From assembly GCA_022495995.1 (NCBI GenBank), contig JAFEMH010007472.1, positions 1 to 64,000 of the forward strand: a stretch of DNA of 64,000 nt, given 5' to 3'. This document shows, in pieces, positions 24,118 through 37,833 of this stretch (its first letter is position 1; every line of letters begins with the position of its first letter). Source of the stretch: Adenophora triphylla var. japonica (taxonomy: Eukaryota > Streptophyta > Magnoliopsida > Asterales > Campanulaceae). Under the pieces are notes generated by a model, which had not been told where the DNA came from, ran no database searches, and was given only the letters and a program-made list of their open reading frames with translations. A program made the position numbers and the translations under genes.

Positions 24118-24517
24118 CTCCCTAGCGTCAATCCCTCTTCCCTCCCGTGCTCTCCCGCACCGTCTCTCTACTCCCTCTCCGGCGTCGCTTCTCTTCCCCA
24201 AAACATACCCCGCCCCGTCTTTGCCTCCCCCTCTCTCTTCTGCCATGGTCGCCACCCCCCCTCTCTTCTTCTATGGATCTAAACCCCACACATCTTTGTA
24301 TATAGTGAGAAGAAATTGGCCACAGATAGCTCTCGTCCGAAGAAATTCACATCGATCTCGGCTTCAATTTCATCCCTCAAAATGGATCTAAACCCGGTAT
24401 GTTTCCTCTACCTCTGATTAGGGTTAGGGTTCATATATGTTATCTTATGCTAATTTTGGTTGTATCAAAGATTTTTCATTGCATTGGTTTGATCTGTTGT
24501 TTTGCTCATGTTTTTAT
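23641..24517 (+). other. AT-rich tract, microsatellites and an exon-like segment
   Basis: A perfect AT run lies at 23877-23950. From 24049 a CT run of about 66 bp precedes serine/proline-rich open sequence, and CAAAATGGATCTAAACCCGG followed by TATGTTTCC (about 24380-24405) resembles a 5' exon ending at a GT splice donor. The following sequence is intron-like and is interrupted at 24518 by the CACTA element. I do not recognise a product. Confidence 0.4.
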
Positions 24518-24529
24518 CACTACAAGGAA

Positions 24530-24890
24530 AATTCATTTTAGCTACGGCAAATTCCGTAGCTAAAACGAAGATTCCGTAGCTAAATCGAATTTAGCTACGG
24601 ATTTGTTCCGTAGCTATTCCGTGGGTGCAGGTTTGTCGCTAAATTGGGCGTCGCTATTTTGTAGCTATTTTAGAGACGGATATATCCGTCTCTAATTTAG
24701 AGACAGATATAGACGTCTCTAAATTAGAGACAGATATGTCCGTCTCTAAATTAGAGACAGATATGTCCGTGTCTGAATTAGCTACAGATATGACCATCTA
24801 CGAATTAGCGACAGATTTTCCGTCTCTATTTAAATTCTCGTTTTATTTTCGAACCATTTTAGCGACGGATATTTCGTAGCTAAATTGATA
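24530..24890 (+). repeat. Left subterminal repeats of the CACTA element
   Basis: TTAGCTACGG/CCGTAGCTAA motifs are followed by TTAGAGACGGATAT/CCGTCTCTAAATT motifs in both orientations. Such arrays are the transposase-binding regions in characterised CACTA elements; binding here is inferred. Confidence 0.8.
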
Positions 24891-24940
24891 TTTTTTTAAA
24901 AAAATTATATATATATTTAAAAATATATATTAATATATTT

Positions 24941-26744
<1,804 letters not shown>

Positions 26745-27520
26745 GGGTTTAGGGTATAGGGTTTAGGGTATAGGGTTTAGGGTTTAGGGGTTAAGGTTTA
26801 GGGTATAGGGTATAGGGTTTAGGGTATAGGATTTAGGGTTTAGGGGTTAGGGTATAGGGTTTAGGGTTTAGGGTTTAGGGGTTATGGTTTAGGGTTTAGG
26901 GGTTAGGATTTAGGGTTTAGGGTTTAGGGTATAGGGTTTAGGGTTTAGGGTATAGGGTATAGGGAATAGGATTTAGGGTTTAGGGGTTAGGGTATAGGGT
27001 ATATGGTATAGGGTTTAGGGTATAGGGTTTAGGGGTTAAGGTTTAGGGTTTAGGGTTTAGGGTATAGGGTATAGGATTTAGGGTTTAACCCTAAACCCTA
27101 TACCTTGAACCCTAACCCGTAAACCCTATACCCTACACCCTAAATCCTATACCCTATACCCTAAACCCTATACCCTAACCCCTAAACCCTAACCCCTAAA
27201 CCCTATACTCTAAACCCTAAACCCTAAACCCTAACCCCTAACCCCTAAACCCTAACCCCTAACCCCTAAACCCTAAACCCTATACCCTAAACCCTAAACC
27301 CTAAATCCTAAACCCTAAATTCTATACCCTAAACCCTAAACCCTATACCCTATACCCTAAACCCTATACCCTAACCCCTAAATCCTAACCCCTAACCCCT
27401 AAACCCTAAACCATAACCCCTAAACCCTAAACCCTAAACCCTATACCCTAACCCCTAAACCCTAAATCCTATACCCTAAACCCTATACCCTATACCCTAA
27501 ACTCTAACACCTAAACCCTA
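26745..27520. repeat. Head-to-head telomere-like repeats inside the CACTA element
   Basis: GGGTTTAGGG and GGGTATAGGG units run on + from about 26745 to 27086, then switch at GGGTTTAACCC (27081-27091) to CCCTAAACCC/CCCTATACCC units up to 27520. TTTAGGG is the plant telomere unit; here it is degenerate and mixed with TATAGGG and 8-bp variants. Lying inside a bounded transposon, it is not a chromosome end. Confidence 0.93.
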
Positions 27521-30299
27521 TATTTATTTTTTGTTTTTTTAAAAAAAATTAATTGACTAGAAAACAATATTTTAGCCTTTGTAATCAGTGGTTTTTTTTA
27601 GAAAAAGTTATAGATAAATAGATAGAAAAAAACTAAACAAATGAAAGTATATAGAAGAAAAGTCAAAAGTGGGATGGAGTACCCTATATTTATTTTTTAT
27701 TTTTTTAAAATTTTTTTATTGACTAGAAAACAATATTTTAGCCTTTGTTAATCGGTGGTTTTTTTTAGAAAAAGTTATAGAAAAAAAGATAGAAAAAAAC
27801 TAAACAAATGAAAGTATATAGAAGAAAAGTCAAAAGAGGGATGGACTACCCTATATTTATTTTTTATTTTTAAAAAAAAATTTTACTGACTAGAAAACAA
27901 TATTTTAGCCTTTGTTAATCAGTGGTTTTTTTTAGAAAAAGTTATAGAAAAAGATAGAAAAAACTAAACAAATGAAAGTATATAGAAGAAAAGTCAAAAG
28001 AGGGACGGACTACCCTATATTTATTTTTTATTTTTTTAAAAAATTATTGACTAGAAAACAATATTTTAGCCTTTGTTAATCAGTGGTTTTTTTTAGAAAA
28101 AGTTATAGTAAAAAAGATAGAAAAAAACTAAACAAATGAAAGTATATAGAAGAAAAGTCAAAAGAGGGATGGACTACCCTATATTTATTTTTTATTTTTT
28201 AAAAAAATTTTTACCGACTAGAAAACAATATTTTAGCCTTTGTTAATCAGTGGTTTTTTTAGAAAAAGTTATAGAAAAAGATAGAAAAAACTAAACAAAT
28301 GAAAGTATATAGAAGAAAAGTCAAAAGAGGGACGGACTACCCTATATTTATTTTTTATTTTTTTAAAAAAATTTATTGACTAGAAAATAATATTTTAGCC
28401 TTTGTTAATCAGTGGTTTTTTTAGAAAAAGTTATAGAAAAAAGATAGAAAAAAACTAAACAAATGAAAGTATATAGAAGAAAAGTCAAAAGTGGGATGGA
28501 GTACCCTATATTTATTTTTTATTTTTTTAATATTTTTTATTGACTAGAAAACAATATTTTAGCCTTTGTTAATCAGTGGTTTTTTTTAGAAAAAGTTATA
28601 GAAAAAAGATAGAAAAAAACTAAACAAATGAAAGTATATAGAAGAAAAGTCAAAAGAGGGATGGACTACCCTATATTTATTTTTTATTTTTAAAAAAAAT
28701 TTTTACTGACTAGAAAACAATATTTTAGCCTTTGTTAATCAGTGGTTTTTTAGAAAAAGTTATAGAAAAAAAAGATAGAAAAAACTAAACAAATGAAAGT
28801 GTATAGAAGAAAAGTCAAAAGAGGGACGGACTACCCTATATTTATTTTTTATTTTTTAAAAAAAATTTTATTGACTAGAAAACAATATTTTAGCCTTTGT
28901 TAATCAGTGGTTTTTTTAGAAAAAGTTATAGAAAAAAGATAGAAAAAACTAAACAAATGAAAGTATATAGAAGAAAAGTCAAAAGAGGGATGGACTACCC
29001 TATATCTATTTTTTATTTTTTAAAAAATTTTTTACTGACTAGAAAACAATATTTTAGCCTTTGTTAATCAGTGGTTTTTTTTAGAAAAAGTTATAGAAAA
29101 AAGATAGAAAAAACTAAACAAATGAAAGTATATAGAAGAAAAGTCAAAAGAGGGACGGACTATCCTATATTTATTTTTTATTTTTTTTAAAAAATTTATT
29201 GACTAGAAAACAATATTTTAGCCTTTGTTAATCAGTGGTTTTTTTTTAGACAAAGTTATAGAAAAAAAGATAGAAAAAAACTAAACAAATGAAAGTATAT
29301 AGAAGAAAAGTCAAAAGTGGGATGGAGTACCCTATATTTATTTTTTATTTTTTCAAAATTTTTTTATTGACTAGAAAACAATATTTTAGCCTTTGTTAAT
29401 CAGTGGTTTTTTTTAGAAAAAGGTATAGAAAAAAAGATAGAAAAAAACTAAACAAATGAAAGTATATAGAAGAAAAGTCAAAAGTGGGATGGAGTACCCT
29501 ATATTTATTTTTTATTTTTTTAAAATTTTTTTATTGACTAGAAAACAATATTTTAGCCTTTTTTAATCAGTGGTTTTTTTAAAAAAAATTTATAGAAAAA
29601 AAGATAGAAAAAAACTAAACAAATGAAAGTGTATAGAAGAAAAGTCAAAAGAGGGACGGACTACCCTATATTTATTTTTTATTTTTTTAAAAAAATTTAT
29701 TGACTAAAAAACAATATTTTAGCCTTTGTTAATTAGAGGTTTTTTTTTAGAAAAAGTTATATAAAAAAAGATAGAAAAAAACTAAACAAATGAAAGTATA
29801 TAGAAGAAAAGTCAAAAGAGGGACGGACTAACCTATATTTATTTTTTATTTTTTAAAAATTTTATTTACTAGAAAACAATATTTTAGCCTTTGTTAGTCA
29901 GTGATTTTTTTTAGAAAAAGTTATATAAAAAAAGATAGAAAAAAACTAAACAAATGAAAGTATATAGAAGAAAAGTCAAAAGAGGGACGGACTACCCTAT
30001 ATTTATTTTTTATTTTTTAAAAAAATTTTATTGACTAGAAAATAATATTTTAGACTTTGTTAATTAGTGATTTTTTTAGAAAAAATTATATAAAAAAAGA
30101 TAGAAAAAACTAAACCATGAAAGTATATAGAAGAAACGTCAAAAGAGGGACGAACTACCCTATATTTATTTTTTAAAAATTTTTATTGACTAGAAAATAA
30201 TATTTTAGTCTTTGTTAATTGTGATTTTTTTTCTAAAAAGTCATATAAAAAAAGATAGAAAAAAACTAAACAAATGAAAGTATATAGAAGAAAAGTCAA
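27521..30299 (+). repeat. Satellite-like tandem array, 17 units of about 165 bp
   Basis: Each unit runs CCCTATATTTATTTTTTATT, then GACTAGAAAACAATATTTTA, GCCTTTGTTAATCAGTGG and ACTAAACAAATGAAAGTATA, to AGTCAAAAGAGGGA. I count 17 copies of the GACTAGAAAACAAT motif (27554 to about 30187). Spacing is about 160-168 bp, varying with A and T run lengths. The last copies are more divergent. There is no coding potential. Confidence 0.93.
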
Positions 30300-30800
30300 A
30301 TTTAGAGACGGATACTAAATCTGTCTCTAAATTTTAGAGACAGATGTTGAATCTGTCACTAAATTAGAGACGGATTCAAAAATCTGTCTCTAAATTAGAG
30401 ACGGGTTAAAATCTGTCTCTAAAGTTTAGAGACGGATTCTGAATCTGTCTCTAATTTAGAGACGGATTCTGAATCTGTCTCTATTTTAGAGACAGATGCA
30501 AAACCCGTCTCTAAAATTTAGAGACGGAATCTGAATCCATCTCTAAATTAGAGACGGAATCAGATTTCGTCTCTAAATTAGAGACGGATTCGGATTCCGT
30601 CTCTATATTAGAGACGGATTCAGATTCCGTCTCTGAATTAGAGACGGATTCATATTCCGTCTCTGAATTAGAGACGAAATCTGAATTCGTCTCTAATTTA
30701 GAGACGGAATCCGAATCCGTCTCTGATTTTTGGTTCTGTCTCTAATCTGTCGCCAAATTAGCTACAGATTTCGTCCGTCTCTAAATTTCCGTCTCTAAAT
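30300..30800 (+). repeat. Right subterminal repeats of the CACTA element
   Basis: More than a dozen copies of TTAGAGACGGATT and its complement AATCTGTCTCTAAA alternate, forming inverted pairs. They match the left array, supporting the element borders. Confidence 0.88.
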
Positions 30801-30821
30801 CCGGTTTTCCTTGTAGTGTAT

Positions 30822-31577
30822 AGCCTGTAGTGATTCTCATTTCATTTGAAATTGTTCCATGAGCTACGTAGTTTGATTGATTAAAACTGCAATCTGTTTG
30901 ATATATTAATTTGATGATATATTTCTGCCTAAAATTGGGTACATGAGATTTGCCAAGCTGTATTGAATAAGAAAGACCACTGATAAATTTCCTGATAGAA
31001 TGTCTATTGTTTCAACCTTTTGAGTGACTATGCTTTGCTAAACCTAATTTTTATCTGTTTATAGAACTAACGGTGATAATAGTTAAGAATTTCACGACTA
31101 ATGCAAAAAGCTTAGAAATATATGCAAAAAAGAGGGCTCTGTGTTTATACTGCAGCTTATTTTTTTTGCATTCTGTATGTGTAATGTATCTATGTCTGTG
31201 TTCGTATTTCTTCCCAAAATGAAATATTGATTAAATTGAGCTAGGTTTTGTTGTTGCCTCGTACGAGTAATTTTGTATGTACGATGTACTGCATTTCATT
31301 GCTGATTTGAAATTGTTCCGTGAGTGTGCTCTCACAGTGTGTGTGTGTGTAGATTTAGTTATTCTTTGTGTTTCTTTCAGTACCTACACCTCCAATAGTT
31401 TAGAAGGTTAAATTTTATTTCTCTTTCTTTTAATTGATAAATCTTATCCTAATCTCAAATCCCTGAATATAGTTGATAGTTTATCATTAGAAGTTGTAAG
31501 TTGTAATTTGTTCTGAAATCTATCTATTGTAATTTTCTTACTGATAATCCTATTTTGTATTGAATTCAATGAACTAG
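30822..31577. other. Intron-like sequence between the CACTA element and transketolase exons
   Basis: AT-rich with no coding potential. It may be the continuation of the intron that precedes the CACTA insertion. A short GT run lies near 31337-31350. Confidence 0.4.
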
Positions 31578-33859
31578 GAAGAAGACAAGAAAAGTTTCCG
31601 GTAGTGGGGAAGCAGAACACCTGGTCACCCTGAAAACTTTGAGACACCTGGAATTGAAGTCAAGACTGGTTTGCTTTAGTTTATTTTTTAGCCGGACAAA
31701 CCCACTTTGCGTCTATGAATAAATTTTTAAGCTCCTTTTTATACTTTCATGCAGGTCCTCTTGGTCAGGGTATTGCTAATGCAGTGGGTTTGGCGCTTGC
31801 GGAGAAGCATTTAGCAGCCCGATATAACAAGCCTGGCAGTGAGATTGTTGATCATTACACATAAAACATTTTTCAATATCTATGTTCATTATTTTCTCAA
31901 TTATATCAACACCATTGTCTATATAGCTTCTTAATTATTTGCATTGATACTGAAGTTGTAGGACTCCAATCCTACTTCTGAAGTGTTGGAAATATATTAG
32001 GGCCTTTTAAAGACTTGAATACTACCCACCATGTCAGGCTCAGTTTGCTCCTTCCTTCTACTTCAATTGCACTCATTAATATTATTCGTAAAATCTAGGG
32101 AGAAACGCGTTTCTCCATAAGTTATGGAGAAACGGGTTACGGATATTCAGAAGCTATTGAAAGGATATCCAGAAACTTTTTGTATTGGCCATGACTTTGT
32201 CCCATGGTTACTTCTGGATATCAGTCTCAAAGGTTCTGGATATCCAGAACCCTTTGAAAGGATATCCAGAAGCTTATGAAAGTGATATCCAGAAACCTTC
32301 AAAATGATATCCAGAAACTTTCAAAATGTTTATGGATATTCATTTGATGGTTTCTGGATATACATTTGAAGGTTTCTGGAATAAGCATTTTCTGGTCTTG
32401 GCCTTGGATTTGGCTTCAAATATGTTTCTGGATATTCATTTGATGGTTTCTGGATATACATTTGAAGGTTTATGAATATCCAGAAACCTTCAATAAGCAA
32501 TTTCTGGTCTTGGCCTTGGATTTGGCTTCAAATCTATTTTTTCTGGATATCCGCTCAAAGGCTTCTGGATATCCGTTCCAAAGCTTCTGGATATCCAGAA
32601 CCCTTTGAGACTGATATCCAGAAATTTTCTTCTGGTTATCAAACGTATAGCTTCTGGCTATTAAAAACGCGTTTCTCCATAGTTATGGAGAAACGCGTTT
32701 CTCAGCAGACCTACTCAATATTATTTTGTTTTGTTTTTCATTATTAGGTATGCTATAGTTGGGGATGGTTGTCAAATGGAAGGAATTTCAAACGAAGCCT
32801 GCTCCCTTGCTGCACACTGGGGACTTGGAAAGCTAATTGAATATTATGATGACAATCATATCTCCATTGATGGAGACACACAAATATCTTTCACTGAGAA
32901 TGTCGAACAGAGGTTTGAGGGACTAGGGTGGCACATAATTTGGGTGAAGAACGGCAACACCATATATGATGAAATACGTGCTGCCATCAAGGAAGCAAAG
33001 GCTGTTAAAGACATACCTACTTTGATCAAGGTCTTTTTATTGATTCATTTTCAATATTTTGGAATAAAATTGCTCTTTTTTTGTTCTTGGGGGGGGGGTG
33101 TCTTTAAGTTATCTAATTGCTAAGTTTTACTCCATTTCTGATGAAAGAGTCTACCCTTGATAAGTCTTATAATAATTAAGGAATTAAATAGTATTATTAG
33201 AGTTACAAAAATGTCTTGAGCGTATGCAATATGTTTGGATCAAATGTAGAGACTAAACTTGAAAAGGTGTAGAGTTTTAAGGCACCATTATTGAAAGTGG
33301 ACTCTTTAAGTGGACATCTCAAAGTAGAAAGGTGGAATATTTGCATGGAATGAAAGGAACATTTATTTATTTGGTAGCCTAACGAGTTTTGAATCTCCAT
33401 ATCTATGCCATTAAGGCACCCACTTGGGGAATCTGATTCTTTAGACCATTACATTTATACAGGTCATGACCACCATTGGCTTTGGGTCACCAAACAAGGC
33501 AAACTCGTATAGTGTGCATGGAAGTGCATTGGGAGCTAAAGAAGTGGATGCCACAAGGCAAAATCTTGAATGGCCTTATGAGCCATTCCACGTGCCAGAA
33601 GATGTTAAAAAGTAAATGAATTTTCTGTTTTGGACTCTGGTCTTTTTTAACTATGTGTGGCCTTCAAATGTAAATCTTACTATTAACATTTTTATCGGGT
33701 TTTATAGGTACTGGAGTCGTCATGACGCTGAAGGAGCTGCTCTTGAAGCTGAATGGATGCTAAGTTTGCAAATTATGAGAAGAAGTATAAGGAAGAAGCT
33801 GCAGAGCTGAAGTCTCTTATTCCGGTGAACTTCCTTCTGGTTGGGAAAAAACGTTACCT
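31578..33859 (+). pseudogene. Transketolase pseudogene fragment, five exon remnants
   Basis: Exon remnants at 31578-31668, 31755-31860, 32748-33030, 33463-33611 and 33708-33859 match plant transketolase (pentose phosphate/Calvin cycle, thiamine diphosphate enzyme). Landmarks are [52 protein letters not shown] (ThDP-binding GDG), [12 protein letters not shown] and [18 protein letters not shown]. Defects are an in-frame TAG at 31602, a lost donor after 31860 (AT instead of GT), and single-base deletions near 33757 and 33822. The plastid transit peptide, N-terminus and C-terminal half are absent. Most introns keep GT/AG, so it arose from genomic DNA, not by retroposition. Confidence 0.95.
32100..32703. 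mobile_element. Inverted-repeat element rich in GGATATCC palindromes, inside a transketolase intron
   Basis: Both ends carry GAGAAACGCGTTTCTCCATA followed by a TTATGGAGAAACG-type continuation, in opposite orientation (about 38 bp). The ends are themselves stacked palindromes (GAGAAACGCGTTTCTC, CCATAAGTTATGG). The interior holds about 15 versions of TTCTGGATATCCAGAA and a direct duplication of TCTGGTCTTGGCCTTGGATT (about 32391 and 32505). I could not settle a target duplication, so the superfamily is open. Confidence 0.7.
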
Positions 33860-33999
33860 GTAAGTTGTAGTTCATTTAATATCTATTGTTGTGACTTGTG
33901 AATATGCATTTGCTGCATTAGCTATTGAACCTTAGCCTTGCCTCATATAGCTTTTTGGGGAGATTATGCTCCAAAAGCTTCAATATCAAGTACTGTATA

Positions 34000-34187
34000 C
34001 TCCCTCTGCCCCAGAATAAATGTCACACTTTCTATTTTGGTTCGTCCCAAAATAAATGTCGCGTTTTTAAATAAGGAAAGTGACATCGTGCAATTTTATC
34101 ATTGTACAAGTAATGGACAAATTAGTAAAGCACCGTCCTTAAAGAGTTTGACAAGTCAACCGCGACATTTATTCGGGATGGAGGGAG
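34000..34187. mobile_element. Stowaway-type MITE, 188 bp
   Basis: CTCCCTCTGCCCCAGAATAA and TTATTCGGGATGGAGGGAG are imperfect inverted termini, continued inward by ATGTCACA/GCGACAT. The left flank is TA and the right flank CA, so one side of the target duplication has mutated. Confidence 0.8.
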
Positions 34188-34394
34188 CATTTCAAAAGTC
34201 TTGATGGAAGTTGAAAGGTGATAAAATGGAGTAAATTGCTCTTTTTATACCAAAGTTAGTATTTCAATAATATGCAAGAAGTATATCATATCTTGAACAT
34301 AAAGAAATTTTTTGAGAAAAAGAATTATTTATAGCTTAAGTTCTTAAATTGGACTTTTAAAAAGGAACGTCCTGAAAAATGATTAGTGGACATT

Positions 34395-34500
34395 TAACTT
34401 GGGACGTCGGGAGTATTAAGGAATAATAGAACACTTGCAGATAATACATACTCCCTCCGTCCCGAAAAGTTAATCCCTCTTTTCTCATTGTTAGTTTGAA
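34395..34500. mobile_element. Two Stowaway MITE end remnants
   Basis: GGGACGTCGGGAGTA ends at about 34412, and a new CTCCCTCCGTCCCGAAAAGT start lies at 34451. No partner end is visible for either. Confidence 0.45.
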
Positions 34501-34610
34501 TGAACTTTGAACAATAATTTAGATTACTTTTCATGCTATGTTCATTATTCATTGCATGTGTCATTTTTTTCACGAGTCATTTACCCGTGAGATGTGTTTT
34601 TTGCTGGCAG

Positions 34611-34690
34611 GAAAGGGATCAACAGTACAAGGAACTTGGCTTGAGGGATAAAATTACACTTAGCAGTGGACGGTTCCTTCTGGGAAACAA
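34611..34690 (+). pseudogene. Unidentified exon-like segment
   Basis: An 80-bp open segment (ERDQQYKELGLRDKITLSSG...) is preceded by a pyrimidine-rich stretch and CAG, and followed by GTATGT. I do not recognise the protein; it is not transketolase. It may be another captured or fused exon. Confidence 0.35.
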
Positions 34691-35956
34691 GTATGTAACT
34701 ATGGGTCTTTTCTCCTCTTGTGTTATCATATAATGGGATGATCTTGATTTCCTAACTGTGCTAGGAAATAAGGGAGTTGAAAGAGAGGATAGGGGTGAGG
34801 AGAAGACAAAAGCTGATAATGTCAAGCTTTATGGGAAGCTACGTTATGTGCAGGATTACAGTGTATGGAGAAAGTAGTTTCTAGAGGTTCAAAGTTGAAA
34901 CTTGAGAGGCTCCCAAATTAGAGGCTCCCAACTGGCTTATTGAGTTACAAAATATAACTATAAAAAGACTATCAACTGCCTTTAAAATTATTTTTCTTAT
35001 ATTAACTTTGTTTGTTGTATAAATTTTTTGTGAAAGTATTATGTCGTGCGTATAACACACGGGTGGTAGACTAGATTTACACTTCAATACTAAAGGATCT
35101 GCTTCACGAGTTTAAAAAACTATTTCAAAGATATGGGTATGCTTCATGAGTTTAAAATAAATCAATTGGTTGTAAACTTTTTGTAGTTTGAATCATGTTG
35201 GGCCGAATTATTTATTAAAGATAAGTAGTTCAATTTCGGCCCAAAATAATTTTTTATTTATTAAAGATAAGTAGTTAAATTTCGGCCCAAATAATTTTTT
35301 ATGGTTTTGTTACCTATTCAATTAACAATTTTTTTTTACATAAAAATAAATAAATATATTGTATGTACTTGCTATTTTTATTTTAAAATTGTATATAACA
35401 AAATTTATTATAATGTGCTATATTGGTATGATTCCAATTGTTTTGAAGCATATTTGGGCCAAATTTTTTATATTGACTTTGTCCAAAAATATCTAATTCA
35501 CATATTACAATGCAGAAAATAATTTTTCGGAACAGAATATAATAACAGGTGGAAGTCAAAATAATCGTTGCCTTTCCTCTCCTCAACCATTATTGGATAT
35601 ATCTAATGGTACGATAACCTTTATTTTTCTTTACATTTTATTTTAAATATTTCATTGATAAACTTGAGATGGTTATCTATTCAGGAAATATTCTTGAGAC
35701 AAGCAATAAAAGAAAACTTTATCAAAGTCCATCATGAAACAACAAATGTTGTTTTTCAAAATTTGTTGTTGTTATTGTTAATTCCATTATGAATATTTTT
35801 AATGACATTTTTAGCAACTTTTTTTAATTTTGTTTTCGTGATTTCTCACAGTTTGCTGATCGTGCGTTTAACGCACGGATGTTATACTAGTTACAACATA
35901 ATTAACCATAATCAACATTAACTTTTGTCCAAACATATACATGAAACATCAAATTC
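34691..35956. other. AT-rich noncoding region
   Basis: Several short direct repeats (for example AAAGATAAGTAGTT with TTTCGGCCCAAA at about 35216 and 35265) and very AT-rich stretches. No gene is visible. Confidence 0.4.
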
Positions 35957-37197
35957 CTATGGCATATCTTTAGCAATCTCACCAGCTACATCAATCTCAA
36001 CGCCACCCTTCTCATCATCCTGAACTATAAGAGAATGTTACTCTAATCACGTAAAATAATTTGAACATAGAAGTGACGCACGAAGATAGGAAATATGTTA
36101 AAAAAAACACTTTATAGCATGACCGTAGTTGTTTATCATCTGTGAGTCAAACTAGAAAGATTAATTTTCAATAGATGCTTAGTCTTTACCAGCAAGACAT
36201 CCATACTGCCTTGAATTACAGCTTTTTTGCTAGCCTCAAAGGTAGCCTGCAAAGGATGGTCTTCCACGTCTTCCTTCTGTCCAGATGGAACTTTCATCAA
36301 GGCATCTGCTAATTCAAAAAGTTGAATTACTCAAGTAATAAAATAAATAGGATAAAAAAAATATTACTTGTGAATATCGTAGTTCCATGACCTTTCTTTC
36401 TTCATTCTTCTTTCATGTTTTAAATTTATTTTTATTAATATTCCTCCCCCATCAAACCCGATCTATGTCAAAATGTATCTATAATCAATAATTTAACAGA
36501 GAGAAAGAAACTAACAAGAGATTTCATGCTGAAGATGAGAAAATCTACTACCAACATATTGCCTGACATCTTAAAGTCTGAGGTTTCACCTTAAAACCAA
36601 TTGGTACTAAGGGGAGTGACCCAGGATCTTTATATATTATAGGCAAGGTTTGTCAATTCCCAATGTGGGATAATATCTCTAACACGCCCCCTCACGTGTA
36701 GCCCAGGATCTTTATATATTATAGGCAAGGTTTGTCAATTCCCAATGTGGGATAATATCTTTAACACGCCCCCTCACGTGTAGCCGGGCTTTGCCAAAGG
36801 CTTACAACGTGGATTATCAATCGGGTGGCGCGGAGTAACATTGTGGGCCGTTGTTCCCTTATTTTATTTTCCTTTTCCAATTAGAACTCCTTGAGCCAGG
36901 AATATCTTGTAACATATATATTCTTGATTGATCAATAACAATTTCAAGTTTTGGGAAAATCATAATTTGTTTTCCTTCACAGCAGTACGAGCAGCCTAAA
37001 ACCAAAGACATTCACTTAGCGTGCACACCAAATTATAGATCATAAATTGACCCAAAAGTGAGGGAAAAAACTACGAAAATTGAGATGATCATCGACAACA
37101 AAACTGAAATAATTGACCAGAACCTTTAAAGCAAAATCAGGGAGAGCAGCCTCAGGTAGCACTTCATTCGTTAGGAGAACATCAGTCCAAATAGCAC
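35957..37197 (-). pseudogene. Unidentified gene fragment, three exon-like pieces
   Basis: On -, exon-like pieces at 37197-37124 (AIWTDVLLTNEVLPEAALPD...), 36308-36190 (ALMKVPSGQKEDVEDHPLQA..., SMDVLL) and 36024-35957 (DDEKGGVEIDVAGEIAKDMP, stop) have AG before and GT after at most borders. I do not recognise the family. The reading frame does not pass cleanly from the second to the third piece, so decay or an unseen exon is likely. A copia LTR piece lies between the first two. Confidence 0.4.
36583..36783 (-). repeat. Copia LTR 5' end with tandemly duplicated PPT/LTR junction
   Basis: On -, TGTTAGAGATATTATCCCAC and TATATAAAGATCCTGGG are typical of a widespread plant copia LTR U3 with its TATA box, preceded by the purine tract GTGAGGGGGCG. 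The 82-bp segment 36620-36701 is repeated almost identically at 36702-36783. Sequence to about 36930 on the other side looks like the element 3' UTR. Confidence 0.6.
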
Positions 37198-37833
37198 CTA
37201 TAGAATAATAGGTGATTATGAACATGATATATCAATGTGATGGAAACAAGAAAAATCACCTGAAGCTGTAAGTCATGATCCCATATCGTAAACTGGAATT
37301 AGAAAAACTTAGCACAGTTTGAATTAATACTGCCAGGAGACTAGCTTTAGAATGCCAAACAGAAGTTAACTTCTCTAATATTATCAATATATGGGTACTG
37401 TACAAGTATTTAAGTGTCAGTGTTCCCATTGTCCATGATTCACAGTGAAGGAGTAGTTAACATGTACAGTAAAACCACATTGCAAGGGAATCTTCTATTT
37501 CTATTATAAATAAAATTAAGAAATTTAAGGATGTCAAATGTTTGCCCAAGCAGTGGAATTATTTAGATTTCATGAGCCAGTTTCCTTTTGAAATGGATAA
37601 TGATTGTCATAGTAGTTAACCAAATCAAGAGAAGAAGGGCAGAGAAGAAGGGCAAAGGAGAAAACAGCTTAATTCAGTTGAGTTAAATATCATAAATCAT
37701 ACATTTCTCATATTCAATGTAATAACCATGCGTACTTTTTAAGAAATGCTGAAACCATGGCATCTTTTGGCATCTTCACGCTAGATCAAAGGAGAAGGAA
37801 GTCTTTATGAGCAGTTGGGACAGATGGATCCCG

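Noticed and set aside
24041..24391. Serine/leucine-rich open frames on both strands over the CT run
   Set aside because: Produced by the CT/GA microsatellite; only the exon-like 3' end is kept as a weak feature.
26745..27520. Chromosome end or fusion site
   Set aside because: The telomere-like block lies inside a transposon with intact termini and target duplications, and most units are degenerate.
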